The notes: generated by a model not told the origin, from the letters alone. A stretch of DNA of 10,228 nt from Victivallales bacterium (GCA_017458805.1 JAFTAC010000218.1:1-10228); one strand, 5' to 3'. Positions 1 to 6,409 are shown, numbered from the stretch's first letter. Numbers and translations are program-made.

Positions 1-1093
1 GAAGGATGGTCTGGTAGTTCTTCTTGTCGCAGTGGAGGCCGACCTTGTTGCCGCGGGAGCGGGCGGCGAGGGCCTGCTCGGCGGTCGAGTAGATGTCGAT
101 GCTGTACTGCTCCATAAAGTCAGCGGGAAGGTATTCCACCAGAAGCCCCTGGTAGATGAAATCGCCGAGGGAGTAGAAAATCGGGAAGCCCTTGTAGAGT
201 TCCATGGGGCGTAGCTGGTGGCAGCCGCCGCCGAAGATGGCAGAGTCTCCCGCATCGATGCAGGCATGGGCGAACTCCTTCAAATAATCGGGAGGATTGA
301 CCACGGCCATGTTGTCGGAGTTGTGGCAATGCACCAGCAGGAAGACATAGTCGCATGTCTCCTTGGCGGTGCGGATGGCACCCGTGATGCGAGCCAGGTC
401 CGCCGCATTGCATTTCGTGGAGGGCACGTCCGTATTGGTGGTAAACTTGGTATCACCAAGGAAGAAATACCCCTCGGGATCTGGGGTCATAAAGCCCGTG
501 GCAATGTTCCGCTCACGCGTGAAGTTGATATGGGTCTTGGCGGCGATGGCTTTCAGGGCAGCCATCTCCGCCTCATCGACCTTATAGACGGTGTCGTGGC
601 GCAGGTAGTTCACGCCTGGGCGCGCCTTGAGGAAATGGGTTGCCTTGCCAGCCATAGAAGGCTTGTTGAAGGAGGTATCGACGGCGAATATCGCCGTCTT
701 CATGCCGTTGGCCTCAATGATGGCGGGCTTGGCGGCCTCCTCCAGGCTACGCCCCGTGCCCGAATGGTACATGCCATAGCTTTCCAGCACATCGATGGTG
801 GAGAGCATGCCACCGTAAGAGTAGTCCATGCAATGGTTGTTGGCATTGCCAAAGTAGTGGAAACCGTAGCGGAAGAGCTCCTCGACGTACTTGCTGCGGG
901 TGTTCAGCCATGTACCACCGCTGTACTGGTTGCCGTAGAACTGGAAGTCGGAGAGGTTGGTCTCCAGGTTGGTCATGCGGATGTCGCAGGACTTGATGAA
1001 CTCCGCGACACTGCCAATCTGCCCTGCATACTCCTCGGGGAAGCGCGCCACAAACAGGGAATCCCCTGTGCCTGTAACGGTCAGTTTTGTCAT
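1..1093 (-). CDS. CapA-family (PGA_cap) metallophosphatase, C-terminus outside window
   Basis: The frame is open from an ATG at 1091-1093 to the window edge, giving 364 codons with the 3' end missing. The start is supported by GGAG six bases upstream. The translation carries the CapA/PgsA capsule-protein signature: a GTGDS metal motif at residues 8-12, TNLE at 41-44, NNHCMDY at 85-91, HCH at 255-257, GGGCHQLRP at 288-296 and YSLGDF at 307-312. CapA-type proteins belong to the calcineurin-like phosphoesterase superfamily. They are known from poly-gamma-glutamate capsule synthesis, but many homologues have unknown roles. The residue at the usual GHHPH site reads GGGCH, a family variant. No signal peptide or membrane anchor is visible at the N-terminus, unlike Bacillus CapA, so this copy may be cytoplasmic. 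It lies 20 bases after the DUF6785-like membrane gene, apparently as the last visible gene of the operon. Family assignment is firm, substrate unknown. Confidence 0.88.
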   Translation of the reverse strand, partial: MTKLTVTGTGDSLFVARFPEEYAGQIGSVAEFIKSCDIRMTNLETNLSDFQFYGNQYSGGTWLNTRSKYVEELFRYGFHYFGNANNHCMDYSYGGMLSTIDVLESYGMYHSGTGRSLEEAAKPAIIEANGMKTAIFAVDTSFNKPSMAGKATHFLKARPGVNYLRHDTVYKVDEAEMAALKAIAAKTHINFTRERNIATGFMTPDPEGYFFLGDTKFTTNTDVPSTKCNAADLARITGAIRTAKETCDYVFLLVHCHNSDNMAVVNPPDYLKEFAHACIDAGDSAIFGGGCHQLRPMELYKGFPIFYSLGDFIYQGLLVEYLPADFMEQYSIDIYSTAEQALAARSRGNKVGLHCDKKNYQTIL

Positions 1094-1113
1094 TTTGCAC
1101 TCCTAATGCTCTT

Positions 1114-3153
1114 CTACCCCAAAAAGACGTGGAACGCCTTGGGTGGTTCACCTGTCACCAGATAGAATATCAATGCGATGATGCTCGGACTCAGGGAGCC
1201 CATAATTTCTCCCGTAATCATGCCGACCATCAGCGGCTTCAGCTTGTTGTATGTCTTATTTCCGCCAAATTTCAGGACAAGCGACTTGATGACACAGCCC
1301 AACAGGAAGGAACCTGCAAAGGCATGCAGGTGGGAGGTGTTCCAGGTGACAAGCAGCAGCGGCGACAAGGGCCACCAAGTGTAGCGGAGCTTCGCAGCCC
1401 CCATCAGAAGCACCAGCACAAAGCCGATAATGAAGCACCAGGTGCAAAAGGCGTGGGGCTTCATCTCCAGGAAGCGCGACAGCCCCGTGACGGTTCCCGC
1501 CTGCTCCAGCACGCCCTGCGCCTTCAGCTTGTTCATCACCGCCATCGCATTGTTGAAGGTCATGCGCGGCACGGAAACATTCGCCCAGCTGTCATTCGTG
1601 GCAAAACCATGGTCATAGTGGAAGTAGAGGGTGATGGGCAGCGCAATGAGCAGCCCCAGCACGATGGCGCAGCCCGCCAGGAACGCCGTCCGCCCGATGG
1701 GCTGCTTGTACTTCTGAATCAGCTTCAGGCCGTTGGTGGCGAAGGGCATCATGTTCTCGCGCGGATCGCAGGTGACGATAATGGAAATCATCTGCATCAG
1801 GAAAATCATCTTCGGCCCCAGATTCGAGGAGCCGATGATGCCCCAAAGGATGGCGCAGGGAAAGAGTGAAACCTGCACGTGAAACAACCCCGATTCGCAG
1901 ACAATTCTTGCGATGACCGTGAAGAAGACCACCATCATCAGCGTGTATAGCACCGCCAGCGGCCAGTCTATCCCGACGCGGAAAATCAGCAAACCGACAA
2001 ACAGCAGGATGAAGAACGTGAACGTGCGCGCCGCCCAGGCAGCCTCCTCGCCGACCTCATCGCTTTTGACGCCGAACATCGCCTTGACCACCTTGCCATA
2101 GTAGTACCGCCCTGTGTAGAGCATGACGGCAAAGAGCCCGAAATTGCTGCCGAAGAGCATGAAGGTCTTGGGGCGCGGGGCGGTGTATCCGTCGCCCCCC
2201 TCCACGATGCGCTCCAAATTGATGCCGTAGTTCAGCATCATACCATTCAGGGAGGACCAGAGCCACGGCCCCAGGCCGAAGGCCAGCGAGGCATCCGTTG
2301 GAATGAAGAAGGCAAAGCCAATGACGGAGTAGAAGATGGCTGGATTCAGCAGACTCCAGGAACTTCCCCCACGATAGACCAACTTGAGCACCTTGTGGAA
2401 AGGCCAGAGGCGCAGGCGCGTCTGCACGGGAATCACGTATTCGGGATACCACTGGTAGAGGTAGTTGTTGATGTAGATGGCAAGCACGTAGGCGAAGCCT
2501 ATCCAGAAGAGGCGGTTGTGGAAGATGGCGGTACGACCGTTCTCGTCTGGCATCAGTGCGTTCGCGTACATGGCGATGGGGTATTGGAGATGCTCGTGCT
2601 CGCACCACTGACGATGGATGATGACTGCCAGCGCCAGGCACGCGAAGAGAATGCTCAAGATGATGGGCAGCCAGAAAAGCAGCGGCTTCTGCCACGCCCC
2701 CCAGGGGATCTCCGATAATTCGACATGCTTGCTTCCCTCGGAAAGCCCCTGAATCATGCCCCCCAGCACGGTGTCCTCGTTGGTGGAGATGTCCGCCAAC
2801 ATCCCATCAGGCACGAGGGAGAGGACATTATTCGCCCGCCACGAGGTGATGGTCTTGTTGTAGTGGTAGGGCAGCACCAGCGTCGGGAAGAAGGTACGCA
2901 GCAGCCCCGAACCAGGCAGGCAGCAGGGCACCAGCGTAATCAGCATCACGACGGAGAGCTCCGCCGCCTTCAGGCGGAAACGCCCCAAGAGCGGGTTCAC
3001 GCATGCCGTGAAGATAAAAAGCAGACCATACACAAACACAGGCATATAGTTGCCCACCAGATGCGTCTGGTTGAGCACGTGGTCGTTGAAGAAACAAAGA
3101 CCACAGATGATGGCGGCTCCGAGAAAGCCGAATATGACTGAACGTTTGGACAT
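1114..3153 (-). CDS. Large polytopic membrane protein, DUF6785/DUF6784-like
   Basis: This 679-residue protein is dominated by hydrophobic segments, about 14 by eye. They lie near residues 5-22, 36-57, 66-84, 158-179, 213-233, 268-284, 330-348, 375-395, 399-418, 448-462, 488-511, 568-586 and 608-628, with more towards the C-terminus. Soluble loops lie at about 95-155, 310-330 and 515-565. Motif-like stretches include RIVCESGL at 416-423, DPREN at 463-467 and YTWWPLSP at 591-598. Overall length, layout and the WWPL motif match what I recall of the DUF6785/DUF6784 proteins of Lentisphaerota and Planctomycetes, which resemble oligopeptide-transporter (OPT)-like permeases. That family call is from memory and the transport role is inference. 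The ATG at 3151-3153 has only a distant AAGGA about 15 bases upstream, inside the end of the lipoprotein gene, so translation may be coupled. The gap to the lipoprotein gene is 11 bases and to the CapA gene 20 bases. Confidence 0.85.
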   Translation of the reverse strand: MSKRSVIFGFLGAAIICGLCFFNDHVLNQTHLVGNYMPVFVYGLLFIFTACVNPLLGRFRLKAAELSVVMLITLVPCCLPGSGLLRTFFPTLVLPYHYNKTITSWRANNVLSLVPDGMLADISTNEDTVLGGMIQGLSEGSKHVELSEIPWGAWQKPLLFWLPIILSILFACLALAVIIHRQWCEHEHLQYPIAMYANALMPDENGRTAIFHNRLFWIGFAYVLAIYINNYLYQWYPEYVIPVQTRLRLWPFHKVLKLVYRGGSSWSLLNPAIFYSVIGFAFFIPTDASLAFGLGPWLWSSLNGMMLNYGINLERIVEGGDGYTAPRPKTFMLFGSNFGLFAVMLYTGRYYYGKVVKAMFGVKSDEVGEEAAWAARTFTFFILLFVGLLIFRVGIDWPLAVLYTLMMVVFFTVIARIVCESGLFHVQVSLFPCAILWGIIGSSNLGPKMIFLMQMISIIVTCDPRENMMPFATNGLKLIQKYKQPIGRTAFLAGCAIVLGLLIALPITLYFHYDHGFATNDSWANVSVPRMTFNNAMAVMNKLKAQGVLEQAGTVTGLSRFLEMKPHAFCTWCFIIGFVLVLLMGAAKLRYTWWPLSPLLLVTWNTSHLHAFAGSFLLGCVIKSLVLKFGGNKTYNKLKPLMVGMITGEIMGSLSPSIIALIFYLVTGEPPKAFHVFLG

Positions 3154-3164
3154 GATGAACGAAA

Positions 3165-3653
3165 CTAATCCTTATCCTTCTGGTCTGCAAGCGCGTTACG
3201 CAGCTGTATGTTTTCCTTTGTAAGCTCCTGTATCCAGAGTTTCTGCCGTACGGCGTGCTCCTCCAGCAACTTCAGGCGCAACGACGTCTCGTCGGAGATG
3301 TTCTCCCCCAGGCGGCGGTTTATGGCGATGGAGATTCTGCGCTCCAGCCGCTGAATCCACTCTTCCACCTCGTCGATGTCGTTGTCGGAGAGGCCCTTGG
3401 CGGTGAGAAGATACTGCTTCAGATGCCAGACGGCCAGCATCGCCTTGTCTGGCTCCTTGTCGCACAATACGGCAAGATAGTAGTGTGCCCGCGGGGTGTT
3501 GTCGGCGTCAAGCACCGCCTGCATCAGGTGGCGTTCCGCCTCCTCGGGATTGGACTCCATCATCTCGACCCCTGCCTTGAAGTGGGACTGCCCTATCTTA
3601 CCGCAGGCGGAAAAGAGAACGCACAATGCGCAGATGCACAACAACTCTCTCAT
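3165..3653 (-). CDS. Small TPR-like lipoprotein with C-terminal coiled coil
   Basis: I chose the ATG at 3651-3653, which overlaps the stop of the upstream phosphatase gene as ATGA and has AAGGT upstream. This gives 162 residues. An in-frame ATG 23 codons earlier would add a non-hydrophobic extension in front of the signal peptide and is unlikely. The N-terminus is a short hydrophobic signal ending in LFSAC, with Cys17 as the probable lipidation site; Phe at -3 is less usual than Leu. Residues about 22-88 look like paired amphipathic helices of TPR type (a run with AERHLMQAVLDAD, then HYYLAVLCDKEPDKA). Residues about 120-162 are a charged, heptad-like coiled coil. The protein is probably attached to the inner or outer membrane facing the periplasm, perhaps as a scaffold for its operon partners. 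I do not recognise a specific family. Confidence 0.8.
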   Translation of the reverse strand: MRELLCICALCVLFSACGKIGQSHFKAGVEMMESNPEEAERHLMQAVLDADNTPRAHYYLAVLCDKEPDKAMLAVWHLKQYLLTAKGLSDNDIDEVEEWIQRLERRISIAINRRLGENISDETSLRLKLLEEHAVRQKLWIQELTKENIQLRNALADQKDKD

Positions 3654-4528
3654 AGTTTGGACCTTACATAGTTCAAAACACTCGGCCTGGCACAGACGAA
3701 GGTGTCCTTGAGCGCCCAGCACGTATCGGATGCCACATCCAAATCAAAAACCTGCTCCGCCGCAACGTTCTCCGTCATGAACGCGCCGTTTAGGAGCTGT
3801 TGCTGGAAGCCGAGGCGGCAGAGCATGGGCAGAACGCCCGCAATGTCCCACAGCTTCACATGGCCGATGTAGGCGATGGCGTTGCCCGTGAGCAGGCAGG
3901 AGAGGGAATGCACCGCCGAACCAGGCGTCAGCACGGGGTTCTTGAAGGGCACCAGGTTGTTGCGCGTGAAGCGCTGGCCAAGCGTGATCATGCGCCCAGG
4001 GTCCCAGCCGTCTGCTGGTTGCGGCAAGACATGCCACTCCCACTCATCCACAGGAGCCGTGATGTTTGTGGCCATCATCACGTTGTCACCCTTTGTCAGG
4101 AAGCACTGCCCCAAATCAGGCAGCGCAATGGCGCCGTCCCGCAGGACACCGGTATCCATATAGCCAATGGAGATGCCCCACAGGGGCAGGTGATGCGCAA
4201 AGGGGGCCGTGCCGTCAATGGGGTCCACCACCCAGGTCCGCCCGTTGAGAGCCGCCTGGACATACTCCTTCAAGCGACGCACATCCTCCTCGCCCTTGCC
4301 TTTGGCGTCAAGGCTCTCCTCGCCCAGAAAGCACTCCCCGCCGTCCGTGAGCCGTTCGCGCAGGAACGCCTCGTTGGCGGGGTCAATCTGCGTCACCAGA
4401 CTTCCGTCGTGCTTCAGCTGCCAGCCCGTGCCGCCAATGACATCATTCACGTCGTCTCCGCGCATGGAGCGAATCAACTCCATGCTCTGCTTCAGCACAG
4501 CCGCAACAGCGTCAAAATCATACTTCAT
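3650..4528 (-). CDS. Inositol-monophosphatase-family phosphatase (IMPase / HisN / CysQ type)
   Basis: This 292-residue protein has the lithium-sensitive, Mg-dependent phosphatase signature. The metal-binding acidic residues are present: Glu70 in FLGEES, Asp102 and Asp105 in DPIDGT (102-107), and Asp228 in LWDIAG (227-231). GSAVHSLS at 203-210 matches the family's GSA region, and the KHDGSLVTQID segment at 39-49 is the usual N-terminal substrate loop. Such enzymes hydrolyse small phosphomonoesters such as inositol phosphates, histidinol phosphate, 3'-phosphoadenosine 5'-phosphate or fructose bisphosphate. The sequence alone does not separate these. It is expected to be cytoplasmic. The ATG at 4526-4528 has GGAGG seven bases upstream. 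The gene follows the acetyltransferase gene by 21 bases and overlaps the lipoprotein start by 4 bases (ATGA), so it is part of the operon. Catalysis is probably intact. Confidence 0.92.
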   Translation of the reverse strand: MKYDFDAVAAVLKQSMELIRSMRGDDVNDVIGGTGWQLKHDGSLVTQIDPANEAFLRERLTDGGECFLGEESLDAKGKGEEDVRRLKEYVQAALNGRTWVVDPIDGTAPFAHHLPLWGISIGYMDTGVLRDGAIALPDLGQCFLTKGDNVMMATNITAPVDEWEWHVLPQPADGWDPGRMITLGQRFTRNNLVPFKNPVLTPGSAVHSLSCLLTGNAIAYIGHVKLWDIAGVLPMLCRLGFQQQLLNGAFMTENVAAEQVFDLDVASDTCWALKDTFVCARPSVLNYVRSKL

Positions 4529-4549
4529 TTCTCCGCCTCCTGATGGCCG

Positions 4550-5122
4550 CTAATCAAAAAGCCTGTTTCTGGGGAAGGTTTTCATCCCGCCATAGTCCAG
4601 CCCCAGCTTTTCGCAAACCGCCTGCCAGCGCGCCGGCATATCCTCCTCGATGATGCAAGGCCTCCATCCCAGCTTGAAGTAGATGGAAAGCGCAGGGATG
4701 CGCCAGTCGTCCGTGGAAAGGGCTGCGGAGAGATAGCGGTTGTCCCGCAGGCACAACATGGCGGAAACCACCGCCAGCCGCCCCAGCCCCTTTCCGCGGA
4801 ACTCCTCCGAAGCCATAACCCAGCCCAGCGTCCCCACCTCGCGATGCAAGGGATAGTCCGTCGTTTCCGCAGAGGCACTGGCGACCAGCCGTCCACTGGC
4901 CAGATGCTCCACCACGCGCACGCCGTTGGGACACGCCTTCACGCAAAGCGCAGCCAGCCTTTCTGGCGTCCATTCAGAGAAACCGCTCTCCAGGCGCAGT
5001 TTCAGGTAGTTCTCCGTGTCCTTCTCAAGTGAAAGTGTGCGAAGGACAAAGCCTTCAGGCACTTCGGGAAGCAGCGGCCTTGGATAGGCGACTGCGTCAT
5101 ATATCATCTTCAGTTGTGTCAT
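4550..5122 (-). CDS. GNAT-family N-acetyltransferase
   Basis: I take the ATG at 5120-5122, giving 190 residues. It overlaps the stop of the epimerase-family gene as ATGA and has GGGAG ten bases upstream. An ATG seven codons earlier is possible but lies before that Shine-Dalgarno. The GNAT acetyl-CoA pyrophosphate loop is visible as RGKGLGR at 109-115, following the beta-strand EVGTLGWVMASEEF (95-108). The C-terminal LSIYFKLGWRP (146-156) is the usual beta-6/beta-7 region that includes the conserved Tyr. The protein should transfer an acetyl or other acyl group from CoA to an amine. The substrate cannot be predicted, but position two of an operon led by an amino-acid-epimerase-like protein makes an amino acid or amino sugar plausible. 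It is expected to be cytoplasmic. Confidence 0.9.
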   Translation of the reverse strand: MTQLKMIYDAVAYPRPLLPEVPEGFVLRTLSLEKDTENYLKLRLESGFSEWTPERLAALCVKACPNGVRVVEHLASGRLVASASAETTDYPLHREVGTLGWVMASEEFRGKGLGRLAVVSAMLCLRDNRYLSAALSTDDWRIPALSIYFKLGWRPCIIEEDMPARWQAVCEKLGLDYGGMKTFPRNRLFD

Positions 5123-6021
5123 TGCAATGTTTCTCCCAGCCATTCAAGTTCATAGACGACACGCACAGGCCCCGTCTGCACGATGTTCCAGTTGTCGTCA
5201 ATCTCCACTTTCAGCACGCCGCCAGGGGCATGGACTGCGATGGGGGAATCGCAATAGCCAAGCCGCTTGGCTACTGCCGCAGCAGCACTGGAGCTGCTGC
5301 CCGAGGCCAGCGTGTACCCTGCCCCGCGTTCCCAGATGCTGATGAAGATGTCATGTCGTCCCAGCACTTTGAGGAACTGCACATTCGTGCGATGCGGGAA
5401 GAGCGGAGCCGTCTCCAGACCAGGTCCGTAGCGACGCGCCACCTGCTCGGGATTCGCCTCGTCCACCTCCTTGTCAAGGACGATGCAGTGGGGATTGCCG
5501 ACCGTCGCGCAGCAGACCGTGAAATCGTCGCCGCCGACCGTCACCTTGCATGTTTTGTCCTCGGCCTTCTGGAAGGGGAAGTCGGGGCTGGTGAAACGCA
5601 CGCCCCCCATATCGACGCGGATGCCATCCTGCGGGTCTAGCACGGTCGCCGTCACCTTTCCGCCAAGAGTCAGCATGGAGAAGGGCTCGTTCAGGCGCGC
5701 CAGCCCGCAGTCGTACAGGTAGCGTGTGAAAATGCGCAGGCCGTTGCCGCTCTTCTCCGCCTCGGAACCATCGGGGTTCAGGATGCGCAGAGCGCAGAGG
5801 CATCCAGCCGCATCGCCTGCCGAAACACCACTCTTGACCCGTATATCCTCAAAATCAGGCGAACCAGGCAGGAACGGCCCCGTCAGAATGCCATCGGAGC
5901 CCGCGCCATAGTGCGCCGAGCAGACCAGCTGAATGGCGGCCTCCGACAACGGCTCCGTCAACTCGCTGGCGTCAATGACCAGGTAGTCATTCCCAAGTCC
6001 ATGGTATTTCTTCATTTTCAT
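5119..6021 (-). CDS. Diaminopimelate-epimerase-family protein with both catalytic Cys replaced by Ser
   Basis: The fold family is clear: KYHGLGNDYLVID (5-17) at the N-terminus, NPDGSEAE (82-89), SGNGLRIF (91-98), VGNPHCIV (174-181), TNVQF (212-216), ERGAGYTLASG (231-241) and LKVEID near the C-terminus. The DapF epimerase uses two cysteines as general acid and base (Cys73 and Cys217 in the Haemophilus influenzae enzyme). Here the matching residues are Ser91 (codon AGC) and Ser240 (codon TCG). The DAP-binding positions are kept as Asn12, Asn82, Asn177, Asn213 and Glu231-Arg232, with Glu-to-Tyr at 236 in the usual GET motif. The protein is 300 residues against a usual 270-280, with an insertion near 59-76. 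The start ATG at 6019-6021 has GAGGG upstream; an internal ATG two codons later is also possible. It is the first gene of the operon. It may be a divergent isomerase, a dehydratase-like enzyme or a non-catalytic binding protein, so I give no dapF symbol. Confidence 0.9.
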   Translation of the reverse strand: MKMKKYHGLGNDYLVIDASELTEPLSEAAIQLVCSAHYGAGSDGILTGPFLPGSPDFEDIRVKSGVSAGDAAGCLCALRILNPDGSEAEKSGNGLRIFTRYLYDCGLARLNEPFSMLTLGGKVTATVLDPQDGIRVDMGGVRFTSPDFPFQKAEDKTCKVTVGGDDFTVCCATVGNPHCIVLDKEVDEANPEQVARRYGPGLETAPLFPHRTNVQFLKVLGRHDIFISIWERGAGYTLASGSSSSAAAAVAKRLGYCDSPIAVHAPGGVLKVEIDDNWNIVQTGPVRVVYELEWLGETLQ

Positions 6022-6046
6022 GCGCTAACCCTCGGAACAAAAACAT
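5987..6046 (-). CDS. Possible 19-codon upstream ORF overlapping the epimerase-family start
   Basis: Reading from ATG 6044-6046, an ORF encodes MFLFRGLAHENEEIPWTWE and stops with TGA at 5987-5989, inside the start region of the epimerase-family gene in another frame. It is preceded by GAGGAGGG at 11 bases, the best ribosome-binding sequence in the leader. It could be a coupling or competing upstream ORF, or chance. No family is recognisable. Confidence is low because the ORF is very short. Confidence 0.2.
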   Translation of the reverse strand: MFLFRGLAHENEEIPWTWE

Positions 6047-6143
6047 ATTCAAATAATCCCTCCTCAAAGCATTTGCAAAACCACCATGGCTTTACAGGAT
6101 AACCATTATTTCAATGATACCACAGAGTTTCGCACATACCTCT
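6022..6143 (-). promoter_or_regulatory. 5' leader of the epimerase-family operon
   Basis: This is the untranslated leader of about 120 bases between the predicted transcription start (near 6142) and the first gene. On the minus strand it has an imperfect hairpin (CATT pairing with AATG around 6100-6120). It also has a very strong Shine-Dalgarno, GAGGAGGG, at 6058-6065. That site is not placed for the epimerase gene; it lies 11 bases before a different ATG at 6044-6046. The gene's own ribosome site is the weaker GAGGG near 6029-6033. No known riboswitch was recognised. Confidence 0.4.
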
Positions 6144-6148
6144 ATAGT

Positions 6149-6177
6149 AATATAATCGTTTAACTTTATTGTGCCAA
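6149..6177 (-). promoter_or_regulatory. Sigma70-type promoter of the epimerase-family operon
   Basis: On the minus strand the -35 box is TTGGCA (6172-6177) and the -10 box is TATATT (6149-6154), separated by exactly 17 bases. Each box differs from consensus at one position. The surrounding sequence is AT-rich. Transcription should start near 6142-6143 and read leftward into the epimerase-family gene and the five genes behind it. No other promoter is obvious between those genes. Confidence 0.6.
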
Positions 6178-6234
6178 CTCGTTTCGAATAAACAACAGGA
6201 GAGTACTCTTATATTTTTTGAATAGTGCTTTGGA

Positions 6235-6385
6235 AATAGCTCTGTTCCCAAAGAGGATAGTTTACGGAAGCGACAGTGCCCGTAGGACTCAACTATGCGT
6301 GCCCCCCACGCGAGCACCAGAAAGGGCACGCAACGTGGGGGAGAGTTCCACCTGAACTTAGCACCCGCAGGAGCGCAACAGAAAA
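6235..6385 (+). ncRNA. Candidate structured RNA, possibly 6S-like
   Basis: A G+C-rich island in an AT-rich intergenic region can fold as a rod on either strand. A closing stem pairs 6241-6246 with 6377-6382. Short helices pair 6270-6272 with 6366-6368 and 6276-6279 with 6361-6364. A helix pairs 6285-6290 with 6343-6349, with one bulged base. An apical 8-bp helix pairs 6303-6310 with 6334-6341. An alternative 8-bp helix pairs 6297-6304 with 6324-6331, and another pairs 6257-6262 with 6291-6296. On the plus strand, a segment reading TTCCACCTGAAC, followed by CCCGCAGGAGCGC, resembles the 3' side of the central bubble and closing stem of bacterial 6S RNA. I judge this by eye only. No convincing plus-strand promoter or classical terminator was found, and the strand is uncertain. 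If real, 6S RNA binds sigma70 RNA polymerase. Confidence 0.35.
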
Positions 6386-6409
6386 CGTTACCATTACCAA
6401 CACTCTTGA

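Noticed and set aside
218..1165. Long 315-codon plus-strand open frame opposite the CapA-family gene
   Set aside because: It mirrors a gene with clear family motifs. Its translation has no recognisable domain and it reflects high G+C codon use on the other strand.
1087..1869. Plus-strand 260-codon frame opposite the polytopic membrane protein
   Set aside because: Its His/Gln/Arg-rich composition is typical of the antisense of a hydrophobic gene; there are no motifs.
3654..3722. Longer N-terminus for the lipoprotein (extra 23 residues)
   Set aside because: It would place a charged extension before the signal peptide. The ATGA overlap and the AAGGT site support the internal start.
3800..4543. 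Plus-strand 247-codon frame opposite the phosphatase gene
   Set aside because: The opposite strand has all IMPase metal motifs, while this frame has no family features.
5123..5143. Earlier ATG for the GNAT gene (extra 7 residues)
   Set aside because: The GGGAG ribosome site lies downstream of that ATG and fits the ATGA-coupled start instead.
6114..6137. Eight-codon leader peptide MCETLWYH just after the predicted transcription start
   Set aside because: The ATG is only about 5 bases from the start site and one base after GAGG, so initiation is doubtful; no run of regulatory codons as in attenuators.
6111..6329. 72-codon minus-strand frame over the promoter region
   Set aside because: It runs through the promoter boxes, lacks a good ribosome site, and its translation resembles nothing known.
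6241..6382. tmRNA, 4.5S/SRP RNA or RNase P RNA in the G+C-rich island
   Set aside because: No tRNA-like TTCGA arm or CCA end, no SRP GGAA apical motif and no RNase P GAGGAAAGTCC core on either strand.
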